Assembly: GCA_027577595.1 (NCBI GenBank)
Contig: JANBRJ010000030.1
Span: 26,001-90,000, forward strand
Direction of reading: 5' to 3'
Source of the DNA: Coemansia sp. RSA 487
Lineage: Eukaryota > Kickxellomycota > Kickxellomycetes > Kickxellales > Kickxellaceae
DNA length: 64,000 bases
Part shown: in pieces, positions 60,963 through 64,000 of the stretch
Layout of the letters: each line of letters opens with the position of its first letter
Numbering within the stretch: the stretch's first letter is position 1
The notes under the pieces: model-generated
The model's database searches: none
The model's input: only the letters and a program-made list of their open reading frames with translations
What the model was told of the DNA's origin: nothing
Translations under genes and position numbers: made by a program

Positions 60963-61769
60963 TCAGTCCCAGATGAGCTTGCCGTCAATACACGAAGGAG
61001 CAGCGCCCTGCTGGCCCCCACCACCGCCTTGCTGTTGCTGTTTCTTTGCCTTTGCGCGCTTCGCCTTCTCCCACTGCTCGCGCGATCGCGTTTCCTCAAG
61101 CTGCCTGCGATGTTCTCGCAGGCGTTGCTCCTGGATCGCTGTTGCTTCCGCGCGCTCTTCACGGCGTTTTTGCATTTGCCTTTGCGTCTGGCGCTGCTTC
61201 TTTGTCAGCTTCTTGGGCTCGGGCGGGTCGTAGTGGATGCGCGGTGGCTCTCGGCGCGGTGGGCCAGCGGGGGCGCCGATCCGTAGCACGCGTGGCTGCG
61301 TGGGTTCGGGATTCAAGTCGTGGTCCAGGTTCTCGTCGCTGTCGAGATCGGCCCAGCGCGTTTGGTGCACGGGGATCGCTGTTGTGGGCTTTTTGGCAGT
61401 CCGTGCGCTGTCAGTGCGTCTGACAGGCTCCCACTCGGCAGGGGGCGAAGGAAGAGGGTCATTGGCTGCAGGGCTGTGATCTGGAAAGTCCGGTTCCTCG
61501 GGCTGATTTGCCGCTGTTGATTTCGGTTGTTTTTTCTCTGTCGGCTGTTTCTTGGGTTTGGGTGGCGGATCTGTCCGTGGTGGCTGCTGGCTGCCCTGCG
61601 TCGGTTTCTGCTGCTTCTGCTGCTTTTTCGCTTTGACCTTCTTTGGTTTTCTATTCACGCTGTCCGGATCTGCTTGTTGTTGTGCTTCGGGCTGGGTTGC
61701 CTGTTTAGTCGAAGCATAGCGGTATCCAAGGTAGAAGGCCAGTGCAAGCACGAGCAGCGACATTATCAT
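60963..61769 (-). CDS. Membrane-anchored basic coiled-coil protein, unknown function
   Basis: 268 aa from ATG 61769 (MIMSLLVLALAF); a second Met follows two codons on. A single hydrophobic anchor occupies about 3-17, and the rest faces one side. Residues 18-120 are Lys/Gln/Pro-rich and disordered. A WADLDSDENLD block (near 139-149) and PPRIHYDPPEPKKL (near 180-194) look like docking motifs. A strongly basic helix (KKQRQTQRQMQKRREERAEATAIQE) follows. The end, PSCIDGKLIWD, looks like a conserved short tail. No family is recognised. The anchor and orientation suggest an ER or mitochondrial outer-membrane tail protein, but this is a guess. Convergent with TFB1, with only 92 bp between stop codons. 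Confidence 0.7.
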   Translation of the reverse strand: MIMSLLVLALAFYLGYRYASTKQATQPEAQQQADPDSVNRKPKKVKAKKQQKQQKPTQGSQQPPRTDPPPKPKKQPTEKKQPKSTAANQPEEPDFPDHSPAANDPLPSPPAEWEPVRRTDSARTAKKPTTAIPVHQTRWADLDSDENLDHDLNPEPTQPRVLRIGAPAGPPRREPPRIHYDPPEPKKLTKKQRQTQRQMQKRREERAEATAIQEQRLREHRRQLEETRSREQWEKAKRAKAKKQQQQGGGGGQQGAAPSCIDGKLIWD

Positions 61770-62212
61770 TATTCGCACGTTTTTTGGATCCCCCAGTACA
61801 CAAGGATAAAAACCTGTTGTGGCCAACGTGTGTCGAATTTCCCAACAAAAAAACAAAAACACAAATATAACAGAATTGGGGTAAAATGTTTTTTATTATT
61901 TATTTGCGAATTCACAGCTGTCAACAAAAAGCAAAAAGTATGCTGCGATGACGAGATTTCATGCATGGCAGGCTGTGGATTGTGTGGAGGAGATGAATTG
62001 GAGAGAGTTACCAGCATCTGATTGGGCACTACTGCGTTTGCCCAAGCTCACATCAGAGCTCCTTTGTCTCAATGAACAGCTTTGCGTTTTCTGAAAGTCG
62101 TAGAATTTTTTCCACAAGGTTTTTTTTTCTCCCCGTTTCTGTTTACTTTGCTTTTTTTTTTTCTCCTTTATCTACATCTATCATCATTTTATACTCTTAT
62201 TCACAGATAATA
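61770..62212. promoter_or_regulatory. Divergent promoter, unknown membrane protein / PCT1
   Basis: 443 bp. Pyrimidine-rich, with poly-T at 62118-62127 and 62151-62162. A frame opening at 62072 would add 47 hydrophobic residues to PCT1; it is rejected because the family begins near MSTKRK. Confidence 0.5.
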
Positions 62213-63449
62213 ATGAGCACCAAGAGGAAGCACAGCAAAACACCCACCAACGGGTCAGAGAAGCACGTAACCAGCGCACCGAGCTCGCCAAAGCTGACAA
62301 TACCGCGCTCGCCGTCGCCTTCGCTCCAGCTCAGCTCACTGGATCCAGGTAGCCCCATGGGGCTGGGCGATGCAGACCCCAATGTACAAGACTATTTTAA
62401 GCCAATTGATGTCAACATGACGCTTTCAGTGCCGACAGACAAGCCGTATCCGATAAACTCTCCGCCGACTGACCGGCCAGTGCGTCTATACTGCGACGGT
62501 ATCTACGACCTGGTGCACTACGGACACATGCGTGCGCTGGAGCAGGCCAAAAAATCCTTCCCTGACGTCTACCTTATAATCGGCATGTGCAATGACAAGG
62601 ACACGCATTCGCGCAAAGGAAAGACTGTTTTAACAGAAAGGGAGCGCTACGAATCCTTAAGGCATTGTCGCTGGGTCGATGAAATCGTCACCGACGCCCC
62701 GTGGATTATCACGCAAGAGTTTATTGACAAGCACGAGGTAACTATTAATGCATGTAATGCCTTGTTCGAGGATTAATGATGTTGTCATTCCTTGTGAAAC
62801 TTTGCAGTGTTCATTTCTGGCAGCTGGCGAGACTGATTACATTATTGTTTGCAATATCCTTTTTTAGATTGATTACGTGTGCCACGACGACCTGCCCTAT
62901 GCGAGCGCCGAGAGCGATGATGTCTATGCATTCGTCAAAGCGCAGGGCCGATTCCTGCCGACACAGCGCACCGACGGGGTGTCCACATCGGAGCTGATTA
63001 CCCGGATTGTCCGCGACTACGATAAGTATCTGCGCCGCAACCTCGAGCGCGGTATTTCACCCAAGGACCTCAACATCTCGTTCCTCAAGGAGCAGGAGCT
63101 CAACCTCCAGAAGCATGTGTCCGGTATCCGCGAGCAGATAAAGAAAAACTTTCTTGGCACACGGGAGGACCTTGTTGGTGAGCTCGAGGATTTGAAGGCG
63201 GAGTTGCGCCACACAAAGATGTTTTGGGAAGATAGGCGCCAAGACTTTGTCCGTGGGTTCTCCTCGATGTTTGGCTCGCAGGTTAACAAGATCTTTGGAA
63301 GAAAGCGGCGTGAGCTTGAGGATAGCGAAAGTTCGAGTGCGAACGGGTCGCCGACAAAGAGGTCGCGCCAGAAGCTGGATAGTCGTAGCAGCTCGGACAA
63401 TCTCTCAGACAGTCAGTCTGTGGACGCTGCTTCTTCGAGCAACATTTAA
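62213..63449 (+). CDS. PCT1: Choline-phosphate cytidylyltransferase, one intron
   Basis: Exons 62213-62737 and 62868-63449 (368 aa). The intron (GTAACT...TTTTTAG, 130 nt) joins FIDKHE to IDYVCHDD. Reading on without splicing ends the frame at 62776. The nucleotidyltransferase domain has the HxGH motif ([12 protein letters not shown]) and the signature [19 protein letters not shown]. The enzyme converts phosphocholine to CDP-choline, the rate-setting step of the Kennedy pathway. A C-terminal helix (about 245-310) probably binds membranes and activates the enzyme; the tail is Ser-rich and may be phosphorylated. No extra start is needed: the ATG follows a run of T and A. Confidence 0.96.
62738..62867 (+). 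other. PCT1 intron
   Basis: 130 nt, GTAACT donor, poly-T and AG acceptor, with a CTGATTAC branch-like element. Phase 0 junction. Confidence 0.9.
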
Positions 63450-63725
63450 ACTGCGCTTCTTCTCTCTATTTACATATTTAATGTCCCATTTTTCCTCTCT
63501 CCCTCTCTCTCAGTTCAACATGGCCAATTTTTCAGCTTGTGCAAAATACATGGGTTAGGGCTTGATTCAGCAGTATTATGTGTGCTGATCAGATCAACGC
63601 AAGCTTATTCTCAAATTTTGAGCAAAAGGAAGGATCAGTTTTGTGTTTCCTTGAGAAAAAACGCTTATTTTTGTCCTCTCTAGCCTTCTTTAATTTCAAT
63701 TTTATTCTATACTATTCCCTTGAAC

Positions 63726-64000
63726 ATGAGTTCTTACAGAAAGCTTGCTCTGTTGGCGACAAGAGCAGCAGCGGCAAGATCTACGACAAGTACCTATAGA
63801 TGTCAGTCACCTTTGATCATTTCTAGTCTCCAGTGCAAAAGACCCGTTCATACAACACAGTACAACAATAACAGCAGCAGCAGCAACGATATCGATGACG
63901 ACGAGGACTCGATTGACCTTGATTCGATATTCAAGCTACTAGATACGCCGGTAGGAAACTCCAGAAGCACAGCGGAAGAGGGTGTTGGACATCACCAACC
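63726..64000 (+). CDS. Partial gene, predicted mitochondrial protein (runs off right edge)
   Basis: Open from ATG 63726 to the window end (91 codons). The N-terminus MSSYRKLALLATRAAAARSTTSTYR is Arg/Ala/Ser-rich without acidic residues, a textbook mitochondrial presequence. After it comes a Ser/Asn run and an acidic patch (DIDDDEDSIDLDSIFKLL). No family can be named from this fragment. The G/C third-position use is like nearby real genes. Confidence 0.65.
   Translation, partial: MSSYRKLALLATRAAAARSTTSTYRCQSPLIISSLQCKRPVHTTQYNNNSSSSNDIDDDEDSIDLDSIFKLLDTPVGNSRSTAEEGVGHHQ

Noticed and set aside
62738-62776. Unspliced read-through end of PCT1
   Set aside because: Splicing 62738-62867 restores the catalytic domain; the read-through stops 13 codons on.

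Overview
The window is fungal nuclear DNA. Its genes are compact and nearly intron-free: three have an intron that can be placed in the coding region, all GT-AG and 94-130 nt. The families are typical fungal ones: a Gal4-type Zn2Cys6 regulator, Pep7/Vac1, Cbp4, Yop1, Bre1, a TFIIIC WD subunit and paired serine carboxypeptidases. Low intron density, a many-repeat Myb/SANT protein and GC-rich exons between A/T-homopolymer spacers fit an early-diverging filamentous fungus, possibly Kickxellomycotina. That placement is inference; no rRNA or other marker is present.

Layout. 0-9.8 kb: partial Rab-GAP (TBC), FAM32A-like protein, TFIIH p52 (Tfb2) divergent from a TFIIIC WD40 subunit, Zn2Cys6 regulator, 6-phosphogluconolactonase. 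11.6-19.6 kb: cytochrome P450, adenylosuccinate lyase, CDC50-type flippase subunit divergent from folylpolyglutamate synthase, ribosomal protein uS8. 20.5-25.5 kb: MICOS Mic26/27, an AT-rich orphan, histidyl-tRNA synthetase. 26.4-40.5 kb: secreted Asn/Gly-rich protein, Myb-repeat protein, Pep7/Vac1, Yop1, a second TBC protein, Bre1, a micro-membrane protein. 40.7-46.6 kb: Nap1, Cbp4, mitochondrial Era GTPase, an unrecognised protein with a probable C-terminal beta-sandwich. 46.6-50.6 kb: a 4-kb AT-rich, repeat-built stretch. 50.6-64 kb: two serine carboxypeptidases, a mitochondrial-type alanyl-tRNA synthetase, bL32m, mL45, TFIIH p62 (Tfb1), an unknown membrane-anchored protein, choline-phosphate cytidylyltransferase, and a partial gene with a mitochondrial-like N-terminus.

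Several genes share a setting, although they do not form an operon. Era, Cbp4, AlaRS, bL32m and mL45 all serve mitochondrial gene expression or respiratory-complex assembly. Two core TFIIH subunits (p52, p62) lie in the same window. Pep7, the two TBC proteins, CDC50 and Yop1 act on endomembranes.

The least explained part is the 4-kb stretch. It carries two diverged copies of one module. Each copy has a TATA-type promoter and a 56-57 codon ORF whose predicted peptides share conserved ends and a variable middle. Around them lie three copies of a ~130-bp repeat, one of them inverted, and a perfect 3 x 35 bp tandem array. Second is a probable 5'UTR intron upstream of uS8 that contains strong hairpins and may host a structured RNA.
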